Shown: piece by piece, positions 27,232 through 35,576 of the stretch
How the letters are laid out: each line of letters begins with the position of its first letter
Numbering within the stretch: the first letter of the stretch is position 1
Assembly (NCBI RefSeq): GCF_016629525.1
Contig: NZ_AP024269.1
Coordinates: 1,302,001 to 1,366,000 of the forward strand
Length of the DNA stretch: 64,000 nt
Source: Kaistia sp. 32K
GTDB taxonomy: Bacteria; Pseudomonadota; Alphaproteobacteria; Rhizobiales; Kaistiaceae
Direction: 5' to 3'
Notes under the pieces: generated by a model
The model's input: the letters and a program-made list of their open reading frames with translations, nothing else
Told to the model about the DNA's origin: nothing
The model's database searches: none
Made by a program: the position numbers and the translations under genes

Positions 27232-27242
27232 AGGACATCACC

Positions 27243-27401
27243 ATGAGCGAAGACGGCGTTCGTCTTACCCCGGAGCAGAAGAAGCGCCAGCGCGCGCGTT
27301 CGATCGCCATCGCGGCGGTCCTGATCGCGCTCGTCGTGCTGTTCTATGTCGTGACCATCGTGAAGATGGGCCCCGGCGTCATCACCAATCGGCCGATATG
27401 A
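27243..27401 (+). CDS. Small membrane protein between ctaB and ctaG (CoxF-like)
   Basis: 52 residues: a basic, Gln/Lys/Arg-rich N-terminus (PEQKKRQRARS) and one membrane helix (IAIAAVLIALVVLFYVVTIV, about residues 21-40), ending MGPGVITNRPI. AAGGA lies 8 bases before the ATG. Position-matched small ORFs in this operon are annotated CoxF or hypothetical in related bacteria. Probably an oxidase assembly factor or accessory subunit; the role is unproven. Confidence 0.8.
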   Translation: MSEDGVRLTPEQKKRQRARSIAIAAVLIALVVLFYVVTIVKMGPGVITNRPI

Positions 27402-27408
27402 GGGAGCG

Positions 27409-28002
27409 ATGAGCGAGCAACCGAACGGGAAGAATCATGGCTTGATTGCAGCCGCCTGTGGCGTCTTCGTCGTCGCCATGGTCGGGGCCGCCTTCGCCTC
27501 GGTTCCCCTCTACAGCATGTTCTGCCAGGTGACCGGCTTCGGCGGTACGCCGCTGCGCGCCGAGCAGGCCCCCACCAAGTCGCTCGACCGCACGGTCACC
27601 GTCCGCTTCGACGGCAATGTCGCCAACGGCATCGGCTGGGCGTTCCGGCCCGAGCAGCGCCAGATCAAGGTGAAGCTCGGCGAGGTCCAGGAGGTGAAGT
27701 TCATCGCCGAGAACCGGACCGACCGCGTTTCGACGGGCACGGCGGCGTTCAACGTCACCCCGGACCTGACCGGCCAGTATTTCAACAAGATCGCCTGCTT
27801 CTGCTTCACGTCGCAGACGCTGAAGCCCGGCGAGAAGGTCGAGATGCCGGTGACCTTCTTCATCGATCCCGCCATGGATGCCAACGCGCAGGCGCGGTTC
27901 ATCGACACGATCACTCTGTCCTACACCTTCTTCCCGAGCTCCGACGAGCCCGCGGCGCCTGTCGCCGCGGTCAAGACGCAGGAATCGGGGAAATCGCTTT
28001 GA
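27409..28002 (+). CDS. ctaG: Cytochrome c oxidase assembly protein CtaG/Cox11
   Basis: 197-residue membrane-anchored copper chaperone for the CuB site of subunit I. One N-terminal helix (about 12-32) and a periplasmic Ig-like domain with the copper motif CFCF in NKIACFCFTSQTL, a further Cys in SMFCQVTGFGG, and PVTFFIDPAM. Eight bases after the small membrane ORF, so tightly coupled. Confidence 0.95.
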   Translation: MSEQPNGKNHGLIAAACGVFVVAMVGAAFASVPLYSMFCQVTGFGGTPLRAEQAPTKSLDRTVTVRFDGNVANGIGWAFRPEQRQIKVKLGEVQEVKFIAENRTDRVSTGTAAFNVTPDLTGQYFNKIACFCFTSQTLKPGEKVEMPVTFFIDPAMDANAQARFIDTITLSYTFFPSSDEPAAPVAAVKTQESGKSL

Positions 28003-28023
28003 GAAAGACCGGGGAGCATCTCC

Positions 28024-28863
28024 ATGGCTGAGGCCCACGCCAAGCAACACGACTATCATCTCGTCAACCCGAGCCCGTGGCCCTTCGTGGCCTCGATCGG
28101 CGCGTTCGCGCTGGCGGTCGGCGGCGTCGCCTATATGCATGGCAACAGCCTGCTCTGGCTGCTGCCGGGCCTGATTGTCACGCTCTACGTCATGTACGCC
28201 TGGTGGGCCGACGTGATCGCCGAGGGCCAGCAGGGCCACCACACCCGCGTGGTCCAGCTGCACCTGCGCTACGGCATGATCCTGTTCATCGCCTCGGAAG
28301 TGATGTTCTTCGTGGCCTGGTTCTGGGCCTTCTTCGACGCCAGCCTGTTCGCTCACGAGGCGCAGAACGTCGCGCGCTACGAGTTCACCGGTGGTCACTG
28401 GCCGCCGAAGGGCATCGAGGTGTTCGATCCCTGGCACCTGCCGCTGCTCAACACGCTGATCCTGCTCACCTCGGGCACGACGCTGACCTGGGCGCATCAC
28501 GCGCTGATCCACGACGACCGCGAGGGCCTGAAGTGGGGCCTGCTCTGCACCGTCGTGCTCGGCCTGATCTTCTCCTGCGTGCAGGCCTACGAATATGCCC
28601 ATGCGACGTTCTCGTTCGGCGGCAGCATCTACGGCTCGACCTTCTTCATGGCGACCGGCTTCCACGGCTTCCACGTCATCATCGGCACGGTCTTCCTGAT
28701 CGTCTGCCTGCTGCGGGCGCTCGCCGGCCAGTTCACCGCGAAGGCGCATTTCGGCCTCGAGGCGGCTGCCTGGTACTGGCACTTCGTCGACGTGGTCTGG
28801 CTGTTCCTCTTCTTCGCCATCTACGTCTGGGGTGGCTGGGGCGCGCCGATGCACGGCGCCTGA
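28024..28863 (+). CDS. ctaE: Cytochrome c oxidase subunit III
   Basis: 279-residue seven-helix subunit. Conserved segments HTRVVQLHLRYGMILFIASE, FFVAWFWAFFDASL, GTTLTWAHHA, ATGFHGFHVIIGT and AAWYWHFVDVVWLFLF are present (the first quoted at its limit). Supports proton uptake and stability of the oxidase. A strong terminator follows its stop codon, separating it from the DUF983/SURF1 pair. Confidence 0.96.
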   Translation: MAEAHAKQHDYHLVNPSPWPFVASIGAFALAVGGVAYMHGNSLLWLLPGLIVTLYVMYAWWADVIAEGQQGHHTRVVQLHLRYGMILFIASEVMFFVAWFWAFFDASLFAHEAQNVARYEFTGGHWPPKGIEVFDPWHLPLLNTLILLTSGTTLTWAHHALIHDDREGLKWGLLCTVVLGLIFSCVQAYEYAHATFSFGGSIYGSTFFMATGFHGFHVIIGTVFLIVCLLRALAGQFTAKAHFGLEAAAWYWHFVDVVWLFLFFAIYVWGGWGAPMHGA

Positions 28864-28880
28864 GCCGAGACAAATTCTGC

Positions 28881-28912
28881 GACGGGCGGCTTCGGCCGCC
28901 CGTCTCTTTTTC
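28881..28912 (+). terminator. Rho-independent terminator after ctaE
   Basis: GACGGGCGGC-ttcg-GCCGCCCGTC, a perfect 10-bp stem with a UUCG tetraloop, followed by TCTTTTTC. The best terminator in the window; it should end or attenuate the coxB-ctaE transcript before DUF983. Confidence 0.88.
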
Positions 28913-28979
28913 GGGGTCTTGCCAAGTGGGAAGGCCCAGTCTGTCCGGCGGCTTCGCGCCGCCTTCGAGGAGCCTGTCG

Positions 28980-29381
28980 TTGAGCGAGATGCACCAGCCG
29001 GCCCGCGACACGGCCCTTTATCCGCCTCTGACGCCGTCCAGCACCGGCCTGCGCGGCGGCTGCCCGCGCTGCGGCGAGGGGCGCCTCTTCAGCGGCTTCC
29101 TGACGCTCGCGCCGCGCTGCGCCAATTGCGGCCTCGACTATGCCTTCAGCGATGCCGGCGACGGCCCGGCCGTCTTCGTCATGCTGATCGTCGGCTTCAT
29201 CGTCGCCTTCCTGGCGCTCTATGTCGAATTCACCTTCCAGCCACCCTTCTGGCTGCACGCCCTGCTCTGGATCCCGCTGGTGATCGCCCTGGCGCTCGGC
29301 CTGCTGCGGCCTCTGAAGGGCCTGATGATCGCCATCCAGTACAAGCACAAGGCCGAGGAGGGGCAGCTCGACCAGGGCTGA
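28980..29381 (+). CDS. DUF983 family membrane protein
   Basis: 133 residues. The N-terminal part carries two CxxC zinc-ribbon-like knuckles (GGCPRCGEGRLF and PRCANCGLDY); two membrane helices follow (about 58-80 and 85-105). Regularly found beside cox genes in alphaproteobacteria; role unknown. The TTG start at 28980 is chosen since GAGGAG lies 7 bases upstream; an internal ATG three codons later is too far from it. 12 bases separate it from SURF1. Confidence 0.85.
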   Translation: MSEMHQPARDTALYPPLTPSSTGLRGGCPRCGEGRLFSGFLTLAPRCANCGLDYAFSDAGDGPAVFVMLIVGFIVAFLALYVEFTFQPPFWLHALLWIPLVIALALGLLRPLKGLMIAIQYKHKAEEGQLDQG

Positions 29382-29393
29382 TCCCGCACGCAC

Positions 29394-30155
29394 ATGTCCC
29401 AGTCATCCGTTCGATCGCCCGTTCGCAGGCTCATCTGGCCCACCATCGCGACCCTCGTCGTCTTTGCGATCCTCTGCTCGCTCGGCACGTGGCAGTGGCG
29501 GCGCATGGGGTGGAAGGAGGCGCTGATCGAGCATGTCGACAACCGCCTGAAGGACAAGCCCGTCGCGGCGCCCGGGCCGGAGCTGTGGCAGGGGCTCGAC
29601 CTGGCCGAGGCCGACTACACGCCGGTCACGGTGTCGGGCACGTTCCTGAACGACAAGGAGGCGCATTTCTACGGCGCCCTGATGCAGCCGCGCGGGCCGA
29701 TCGGCGGCCCCGGCTGGTTCGTGTTCACGCCGCTCCGGACCGATGACGGCTGGATCGTCTATGTGAACCGCGGCTTCGTGCCGGACGCGATGAAGGACGC
29801 CGCGAAGCGCGAGCAGGCCCAGTTGGCCGGTCGCGTCACCGTCACCGGCCTGCTGCGCCGGCCGGAGAACCCCGGCATCTTCCAGTCCTCGCCCAACCTC
29901 ACGAAGAACCAGTGGTTCGCGCGCGAGCCGGCGCACTTTGCCGCCACCGCCGGCCTGCCGGCGGATCAGGTCGCGCCCTACTCGATCGACGCGGACGCGA
30001 CGCCCAATCCGGGCGGCCTGCCGCAGGGCGGCGAGACGACGGTCACCTTCTCGAACAACCACCTCCAGTATGTGGTGACGTGGTTTGGCCTCGCCTTCGC
30101 GCTGCTCGGCGTCTACGGCGTCTTCGTCAACGGCGTTCTGAAGCGGAAGGACTGA
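29394..30155 (+). CDS. SURF1 family cytochrome c oxidase assembly protein
   Basis: 253 residues with membrane helices at both ends (about 13-32 and 226-245) around a periplasmic domain, the standard SURF1 layout. Conserved LGTWQWRR near the N-terminus, GWFVFTPL, VNRGFVP and SNNHLQYVVTWFGLA at the C-terminus. Shy1-type proteins assist haem A insertion into subunit I. Last gene of this strand block. Confidence 0.93.
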   Translation: MSQSSVRSPVRRLIWPTIATLVVFAILCSLGTWQWRRMGWKEALIEHVDNRLKDKPVAAPGPELWQGLDLAEADYTPVTVSGTFLNDKEAHFYGALMQPRGPIGGPGWFVFTPLRTDDGWIVYVNRGFVPDAMKDAAKREQAQLAGRVTVTGLLRRPENPGIFQSSPNLTKNQWFAREPAHFAATAGLPADQVAPYSIDADATPNPGGLPQGGETTVTFSNNHLQYVVTWFGLAFALLGVYGVFVNGVLKRKD

Positions 30156-30179
30156 TCCGCGCATCCGTTCCGGGACGGC

Positions 30180-30791
30180 TCAGCCGTGCCCGGATTCGCC
30201 GGAGAGCATGGCGGGATCGATGCCGATCAGCGCCATGGCGCGATCATATTTCGATCCGAGGTCATGGTCGAAGATCAGCTCGGGGCGGGCGGCGCAGTGC
30301 AGCCAACCATTGGCGCGGATCTCGGCGTCGAGCTGCCCCGGCGCCCAGCCGGCATAGCCGAGCGCCAGCATCGCGCTCTTCGGGCCGGAGCCGGCGACGA
30401 TCGCCTTCAGGATCTCCAGCGTCGCGGTCAGGCAGATGTTGTCGTCGATCGGCAGCGTCGAATTCTCGATGAAATAGTCGGCGCTGTGCAGCACGAAGCC
30501 GCGCCCGGTCTCGACGGGTCCGCCGCGCTGCACGATCATTCGGTTGGCGACCGGCGGCAGCCGGATCTCGGGGCCTTCCGGGATGATGTCGAGCTGCATC
30601 AGGAGATCGGCGAAGTCGATCTGCGGGGCGACCTGGTTGACGACGATGCCCATGGCGCCGTCGGCCGAGTGGGCGCAGATATAGACGACGGAGCGGGCGA
30701 AGCGGCCATCCTCCATGCTGGGCATGGCGATGAGGAGCTGCCCGTCGAGATAGCTTGGCTCGGAGATCGAGCGAAACCGGTTCCCAATCAT
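30180..30791 (-). CDS. YqgE/AlgH family protein (DUF179)
   Basis: 203-residue protein with the family segments [38 protein letters not shown], the [15 protein letters not shown] motif and [14 protein letters not shown]. Named for a Pseudomonas alginate-regulation mutant but of unknown biochemical role. The start MIGNRF is where family similarity begins. Divergent from the DsbD-domain gene. Confidence 0.92.
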   Translation of the reverse strand: MIGNRFRSISEPSYLDGQLLIAMPSMEDGRFARSVVYICAHSADGAMGIVVNQVAPQIDFADLLMQLDIIPEGPEIRLPPVANRMIVQRGGPVETGRGFVLHSADYFIENSTLPIDDNICLTATLEILKAIVAGSGPKSAMLALGYAGWAPGQLDAEIRANGWLHCAARPELIFDHDLGSKYDRAMALIGIDPAMLSGESGHG

Positions 30792-30922
30792 GGCGCCAAG
30801 GGTACCACGAGTGCCCCAAAAGAAAAATCCGGCAGTTCGCGTAAAGGTCGGGACACGAACAAATGATGGGAGAGGCAAATCCCGGTCTGGAGATTGCCGG
30901 AATCGACGGATAGCCTTCCGGC

Positions 30923-31759
30923 ATGTTGACCCGGACCTTCGCCGCAACCTGCCTTCTTCTTGCCGCCGCCGCGCCCGCCAGCGCGACGACGGGGCCTTGG
31001 GTCGCCACCGACAATGTCCGCGTCCGGCTGCTCGCCACGGCGCCGGCTGCCGACGGTTCGCTGCAGGGCGCGATCGAGATCAAGCTCGAGCCGGGCTGGA
31101 AGACCTACTGGCGTTCGCCGGGCGACGCGGGCGTTCCGCCGCGCTTTGATTTCTCCGCCTCCACCAATGCCCGCGACGTGACGGTCAGCTTCCCGGCCCC
31201 GGTGCGCTACGACGACGGTTATGCCGCCTCGAACGTGTATCGCGACCATGTCGTGCTGCCGCTCAGGATGACGGTGCCGGATCCCGCCCAGCCGGTGCGG
31301 CTCGACGTCGTCCTCGATATCGGCGTCTGCGAGGAGATCTGCATTCCCGTCAACCTCCGGGCCGACCTGGAGCTGCCCGCGGATGCGGACGACAAGGAAG
31401 GCGCGCGCGTCATCGCGGCGGCGCAGGCAGCCCTTCCGGGCCCCGGCCGGCCGGGCGAGTTCGAGATCCGCTCGCTGAGGCGCGTCGGCGGATCCGACAA
31501 GAAGCCGGAATTCGAGGTGGGCTTCATCGCGGGCAAGCCGTCCGAGGCGTCTCTCTTCGTCGAAACGCCGGGAGACTGGTACGCTGACCCGCCGAAGCCC
31601 GTGGCGGCGCCGGGCGGCGAGACCGTGTTCCGCTTCGCCGTCGATCGCAAGTCGGCCGCCGGGCCGATCGACGGCACGGAACTCCATTTGACGCTGACGA
31701 ATGGCGGCGCGGCGACGAGCCGGACATTCAAGCTCGACGGCGGCGACGCCAGGCCGTAA
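30923..31759 (+). CDS. Secreted DsbD alpha-domain protein (protein-disulfide reductase, N-terminal domain only)
   Basis: 278 residues with a signal peptide ([21 protein letters not shown]). The single recognisable domain is the DsbD alpha/interface Ig fold, with [16 protein letters not shown] and the redox-active Cys pair in [11 protein letters not shown]. There is no membrane DsbD beta part and no thioredoxin-like gamma domain. It would exchange electrons with periplasmic thiol proteins; its electron donor is not visible nearby. The peroxiredoxin follows 80 bases later. Confidence 0.85.
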   Translation: MLTRTFAATCLLLAAAAPASATTGPWVATDNVRVRLLATAPAADGSLQGAIEIKLEPGWKTYWRSPGDAGVPPRFDFSASTNARDVTVSFPAPVRYDDGYAASNVYRDHVVLPLRMTVPDPAQPVRLDVVLDIGVCEEICIPVNLRADLELPADADDKEGARVIAAAQAALPGPGRPGEFEIRSLRRVGGSDKKPEFEVGFIAGKPSEASLFVETPGDWYADPPKPVAAPGGETVFRFAVDRKSAAGPIDGTELHLTLTNGGAATSRTFKLDGGDARP

Positions 31760-31839
31760 CCTCCCGGCCGTGACACGGTCCCCGTGTCATCCCTTCCGCT
31801 CTATCCCTTTCCGTCCAATCGCTATCCATGGAGCCCGCG

Positions 31840-32322
31840 ATGACCATCTCGGTCGGCGACCGCATTCCCGCCGCGAAATTCCGCGTCTCGACCCCCGACG
31901 GCGTCGTCGAAAAGACCGACGCCGACATCTTTGCCGGTAAGAAGGTCGTCCTCTTCGCCGTCCCCGGCGCCTTCACCCCGACCTGCCACAAGAACCATCT
32001 GCCGGGCTATATCGACCAGGCCGCCGCCATCAAGGCGAAGGGCGTCGACACCATCGCCGTGCTCGCCGTGAACGATCCTTTCGTCATGGGCGCCTGGGCC
32101 AAGGCGACGAACGCCGAGGACAAGATCCTGTTCCTCGCCGACGGTTCCGGCGAGTTCACCAAGGCGATCGGCCTGGAGTTCGACCTCTCCACCAACGGCC
32201 TCGGCATCCGCTCCAAGCGCTTCGCCATGATCGTCGAGGACGGCGTCGTCAAGACGCTCAACGTCGAGGAAGCAGGCGGCGTCTCGGTCTCCGGCGCGGC
32301 GGCGATCCTCGAACTGCTTTAA
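31840..32322 (+). CDS. Peroxiredoxin, Prx5/AhpE-like (1-Cys candidate)
   Basis: 160-residue thiol peroxidase. The peroxidatic Cys is in PGAFTPTCHKNHLPGY, the Prx5 signature, and ADGSGEFTKAIGLEFDLS is typical. No second Cys is seen in the chain, suggesting an external thiol reductant such as glutathione or glutaredoxin. Start MTISVGD with GGAG upstream; an ATG four codons earlier is less likely. Confidence 0.93.
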   Translation: MTISVGDRIPAAKFRVSTPDGVVEKTDADIFAGKKVVLFAVPGAFTPTCHKNHLPGYIDQAAAIKAKGVDTIAVLAVNDPFVMGAWAKATNAEDKILFLADGSGEFTKAIGLEFDLSTNGLGIRSKRFAMIVEDGVVKTLNVEEAGGVSVSGAAAILELL

Positions 32323-32331
32323 ACGCTGCTT

Positions 32332-32348
32332 GTTTCCGTAACGGAAAC
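32332..32348. promoter_or_regulatory. Perfect palindrome upstream of the toxin-antitoxin pair
   Basis: GTTTCCGT-A-ACGGAAAC, a perfect 17-bp palindrome 21 bases before the antitoxin ATG. Position and symmetry fit an antitoxin autorepression operator. It could alternatively act as a weak hairpin after the peroxiredoxin gene. Confidence 0.6.
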
Positions 32349-32369
32349 CTTCTAGCTAGGGATTAGCTG

Positions 32370-32636
32370 ATGGGTTTCCGCGCCATGATACGGGTCAAGA
32401 TGCACGCAGCGAAGACGAACCTCTCCCGCCTCGTGGCTCAGGCCCAGGCGGGCGAAGAGGTTGTCCTGATGCGGGGCGACGAAACGGTCGCCCGCATCGT
32501 CCCGATCGTCGGCGGCGACCCGGCCGTCGCGCCGGATACTCCGAGGGTCCCGGGCCGCCTGCGGGGCCAGATCGATTTCGACGATCGCTTTTTCGAGCCG
32601 TTTCCGGGGAACGTTCAAACCGCATGGGATCACTAG
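32370..32636 (+). CDS. Antitoxin of a type II toxin-antitoxin pair (Phd/YefM/VapB-like)
   Basis: 88 residues. The N-terminal half MIRVKMHAAKTNLSRLVAQA and GEEVVLMRGDETVARIVPI is the Phd/YefM DNA-binding fold (alpha-helix then beta hairpin). The C-terminal tail (RGQIDFDDRFFEPFP) resembles the toxin-wrapping segment of VapB-like antitoxins that pair with PIN toxins. AGGGA precedes the ATG. Two bases separate its stop from the toxin ATG. Confidence 0.85.
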   Translation: MGFRAMIRVKMHAAKTNLSRLVAQAQAGEEVVLMRGDETVARIVPIVGGDPAVAPDTPRVPGRLRGQIDFDDRFFEPFPGNVQTAWDH

Positions 32637-32638
32637 CC

Positions 32639-33031
32639 ATGCGGCTGCTTCTCGATACCCATGTGTGGCTCTGGTGGATGATGGGGAGCGCGCGGCTGGC
32701 GCCGCCGGCGCGCGCGGCGATCGCCGATCCCGCCAACGAACCGCTGGTCAGCGCGGCCTCGATACTGGAGCTGCTGGAGAAGGCGAGGGCGGGCATCCTG
32801 CCCGGCCTGCAGCGCCTCACAGCCGACATCGAAAGCGAGATCGACGAGGAGCGCTTCGGCCGGCTGCCGATCACGACGGAGCATGCCGCGCGCGCCGAGA
32901 CGCTGGCGGGCGCGCATGACGATTTGTTCGACCGGCTGCTGATCGCCCAGGCTCTGATCGAGAATGTCGAGCTTGTCTCCAGCGAGCGGCGCTTCGACGC
33001 GTTCGGCGTGCGCCGGCTCTGGGAGGGCTAG
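32639..33031 (+). CDS. PIN-domain toxin (VapC-like ribonuclease)
   Basis: 130-residue PIN nuclease. Acidic catalytic residues: Asp in LLLDTHVWLW, Glu in SAASILELLEKAR, Asp in HDDLFDRLLIAQAL and a final Asp/Glu region SSERRFDAF. Expected to cleave tRNA or other RNA when free of antitoxin. The ATG at 32639 is chosen as the fold starts MRLLLDTH; an in-frame ATG at 32624 overlaps the antitoxin end. Its 3' end is 6 bases from the rnhA stop on the opposite strand. Confidence 0.88.
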   Translation: MRLLLDTHVWLWWMMGSARLAPPARAAIADPANEPLVSAASILELLEKARAGILPGLQRLTADIESEIDEERFGRLPITTEHAARAETLAGAHDDLFDRLLIAQALIENVELVSSERRFDAFGVRRLWEG

Positions 33032-33037
33032 TGGCGG

Positions 33038-33511
33038 TCAGCCGGGCGAGAAGCTTTTCTTCCGGGCCGTCTTGTAGGGCGCCATGCCCTCGCGCGCGAG
33101 CTGGTCGGCGCGCTCGTTCTCTTCGTTGCCGGCGTGGCCCTTGACCCAGTGCCAGGTCACCTTGTGGCGCTGCAGGGCCGTGTCGAGGCGCTGCCAGAGG
33201 TCGACATTCTTGACCGGCTTCTTGTCCGCCGTCTTCCAGCCATTGCGCTTCCAGCCGTGGATCCAGCCGGTGATGCCGCCCTTCACATATTGCGAGTCGG
33301 TATGGATATCGACGACCGAGGGGCGCTTCAGGGCGTCGAGGGCCTCGATCGCCGCCGTCAGCTCCATGCGGTTGTTGGTGGTGTCGGCTTCGCCGCCCTT
33401 CAGGTCCTTCTCATGCTCGCCGGCGATGAGAACGGCCCCCCAGCCGCCCGGTCCGGGATTGCCGGAACAGGCGCCGTCGGTCCAGATGGCGATGCGGGTT
33501 TCTTCAGTCAC
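33038..33511 (-). CDS. rnhA: Ribonuclease HI
   Basis: 157-residue enzyme degrading RNA in RNA-DNA hybrids. Catalytic acids: Asp in [17 protein letters not shown], Glu in [13 protein letters not shown], Asp in IHTDSQYV and Asp in [12 protein letters not shown]. Start is GTG overlapping the thrB stop (GTGA), so translation is coupled with homoserine kinase. Third gene of ispH-thrB-rnhA. Confidence 0.95.
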   Translation of the reverse strand: MTEETRIAIWTDGACSGNPGPGGWGAVLIAGEHEKDLKGGEADTTNNRMELTAAIEALDALKRPSVVDIHTDSQYVKGGITGWIHGWKRNGWKTADKKPVKNVDLWQRLDTALQRHKVTWHWVKGHAGNEENERADQLAREGMAPYKTARKKSFSPG

Positions 33512-34473
33512 AAGGTCAATCCATATGCGCTGACGTCCTTCACCGTGCGGTGAAAGCGCAGCTTCTTCCAATATTCGAGCGGGTCCTTGGGCGCGACGAG
33601 CGCGCCGGGCGGTACGTTCAGCCAGTCATAGAGCCGCGTCAGCAGGAAGCGAAGCGCCGAGCCGCGCGCCAGCAGCGGCAGCGCCTGGAGCTCCTCCGGC
33701 GTGAACGGGCGCACCTTCTGGTAGCCGTTCAACAGCGCCCGCGCCTTGGTCACGTTCAGCGAGCCGTCCGGCTCGAAGCACCAGGCATTCAGGCAGACGG
33801 CGGCGTCATAGGCGAGAAAGTCGTTGCAGGCGAAATAGAAGTCGATCAGCCCGGACAGCGCGTCATGCAGGAAGAACACGTTGTCGGGGAAGAGATCGGC
33901 GTGGATCACGCCGCGCGGCAGGTCGGTCGGCCAGGCGGCCTCGAGGATATCGAGCTCGGCCGCGATGTCGGCGGCGAGGCCGGGCAGCACCTCGTCGGCG
34001 CGGGCGGAGGCGCGGTCGAACAGCGGGCGCCAGCCGTCGACGGTCAGCGCATTGTGACGGGTCAGCTCGAAGCCTTCGCCGGCGATATGCAGCTTCGCGA
34101 GCGCGCCGCCGACGGCGAGGCAGTGATCGGCGCGCGGACGGCGCACCCACATGCCCTGCAGGAAGGTGACGATCGCCGCCGGCCGGCCGGCCAGAGTGCC
34201 GAGCGCGTGTCCCTCGCGGTTGCGCACCGGCTGCGGGCAGATGATGCCGCGAGCCGCCAGATGCTCCATCAGGCCGACGAAGAAGGGGAGGTCGTTCGGA
34301 TCGACGCGCTTCTCGTAGAGGGTGAGGATGTGCGGACCGGCGTCGGTGACGAGCAGGTAGTTGGAGTTCTCGACGCCCTCGGCGATCCCCTTCAGGGACA
34401 GCACGGAGCCGATGTCGTAGCCCTCGATGAAGCATGCGAGCTCATCGTCGGCGATCTCGGTATAGACGGCCAT
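33508..34473 (-). CDS. thrB: Homoserine kinase (aminoglycoside-phosphotransferase fold)
   Basis: 321 residues. This is the APH-fold ThrB of alphaproteobacteria and pseudomonads, not the GHMP type. Motifs: [21 protein letters not shown] (Lys), the Brenner motif [14 protein letters not shown] and [13 protein letters not shown]. It phosphorylates homoserine; its product is the substrate of the threonine synthase encoded at 40.7-42.2 kb. 10 bases after ispH. Confidence 0.94.
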   Translation of the reverse strand: MAVYTEIADDELACFIEGYDIGSVLSLKGIAEGVENSNYLLVTDAGPHILTLYEKRVDPNDLPFFVGLMEHLAARGIICPQPVRNREGHALGTLAGRPAAIVTFLQGMWVRRPRADHCLAVGGALAKLHIAGEGFELTRHNALTVDGWRPLFDRASARADEVLPGLAADIAAELDILEAAWPTDLPRGVIHADLFPDNVFFLHDALSGLIDFYFACNDFLAYDAAVCLNAWCFEPDGSLNVTKARALLNGYQKVRPFTPEELQALPLLARGSALRFLLTRLYDWLNVPPGALVAPKDPLEYWKKLRFHRTVKDVSAYGLTL

Positions 34474-34483
34474 CAGGAAAGAC

Positions 34484-35488
34484 TCATTCTGCGGCTGGAA
34501 GGCGAAGTTCGCGGGGCAGGTTGAAGGCGATGGTCTCTTCGGCGTTGCGCACGACCTCGACCGAGACCGTATAGCGGGCGGCGAAGGCGTCGATCACTTC
34601 CTCGACCAGGATTTCCGGCGCCGAGGCGCCGGCGGTGACGCCGACGCGGCGGAGGTCGCCGAACAGCGACCAGTCGATGTCGGCGGCGCGCTGGATCAGC
34701 ACGGAGACGGGGCAACCCTCCCGCTCGGCCACTTCGCGCAGGCGCTGCGAATTCGACGAGTTGGGCGCGCCGACGACGATCATCGCGTCGACCCCGCCGG
34801 CGATGCGCTTGACCGCCTCCTGGCGGTTGGTCGTCGCGTAGCAGATATCTTCCTTGTGCGGCGCCGTGATCGCCGGGAAGCGCTCGGTCAGCACCTTGAC
34901 GATCGCCGAGGTGTCGTCGACCGAGAGCGTCGTCTGGGTGATGAAGGCGAGCGCCTCCGGGTTTTTCGGCTGATAGGCCTCGGCATCCGCGACCGTCTCG
35001 ATCAGCGTGACCGAGCCCTCGGGCAGCTGGCCCATCGTGCCGATCACCTCGGGATGGCCGGCATGGCCGATCAGCACGATCTCGCGCTCGCGCTTGAAAT
35101 GGATCTGCGCTTCCTTGTGCACCTTGGAGACGAGCGGGCAGGTGGCGTCGAGGAAGAACATCTCGCGGGCGCGGGCGTCCTCGGGCACGGATTTCGGCAC
35201 GCCATGGGCCGAGAACACGACAGGCTGGCCGTCATCCGGGATCTCGTCCAGCTCCTCGACGAAGACGGCGCCCTTGTCGCGCAGGCCGTCGACGACATAG
35301 CGGTTGTGCACGATCTCGTGCCGGACATAAACGGGGGCGCCGAAGCGCTCCAGCGCCAGCTCGACGATCTGGATCGCGCGGTCGACGCCGGCGCAGAAGC
35401 CGCGCGGCGCGCAGAGCAGGATCTCAAGCGGCGGCTTGGCGGAGGAGGGGGAGACGGCGTCGGCCATGCTGGGTTCTCGGATCGACAT
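34484..35488 (-). CDS. ispH: 4-hydroxy-3-methylbut-2-enyl diphosphate reductase
   Basis: 334-residue last enzyme of the MEP pathway, giving IPP and DMAPP. Three iron-sulfur cysteines are in [26 protein letters not shown] and [19 protein letters not shown] region (the third conserved Cys region is [12 protein letters not shown] plus the SNS motif). Glu of the active site is in the THR/Glu stretch EEVIDAF-preceding segment only by family knowledge. Start at 35488; an alternative ATG lies 7 codons downstream. Heads ispH-thrB-rnhA. Confidence 0.95.
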   Translation of the reverse strand: MSIREPSMADAVSPSSAKPPLEILLCAPRGFCAGVDRAIQIVELALERFGAPVYVRHEIVHNRYVVDGLRDKGAVFVEELDEIPDDGQPVVFSAHGVPKSVPEDARAREMFFLDATCPLVSKVHKEAQIHFKREREIVLIGHAGHPEVIGTMGQLPEGSVTLIETVADAEAYQPKNPEALAFITQTTLSVDDTSAIVKVLTERFPAITAPHKEDICYATTNRQEAVKRIAGGVDAMIVVGAPNSSNSQRLREVAEREGCPVSVLIQRAADIDWSLFGDLRRVGVTAGASAPEILVEEVIDAFAARYTVSVEVVRNAEETIAFNLPRELRLPAAE

Positions 35489-35576
35489 CAGACGGGAATA
35501 GAGGGACCGGGCCCGCCGCTGTCAAGCGGCGGTTCCGCCTCCCGCTTCGCGCGCGGCGTCCTTCCGCCGCGGCCTC

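Noticed and set aside
34600..35500. Considering ispH and dxs as part of one isoprenoid cluster
   Set aside because: They are 27 kb apart with unrelated genes between and no shared operon; co-occurrence in the window is likely chance.
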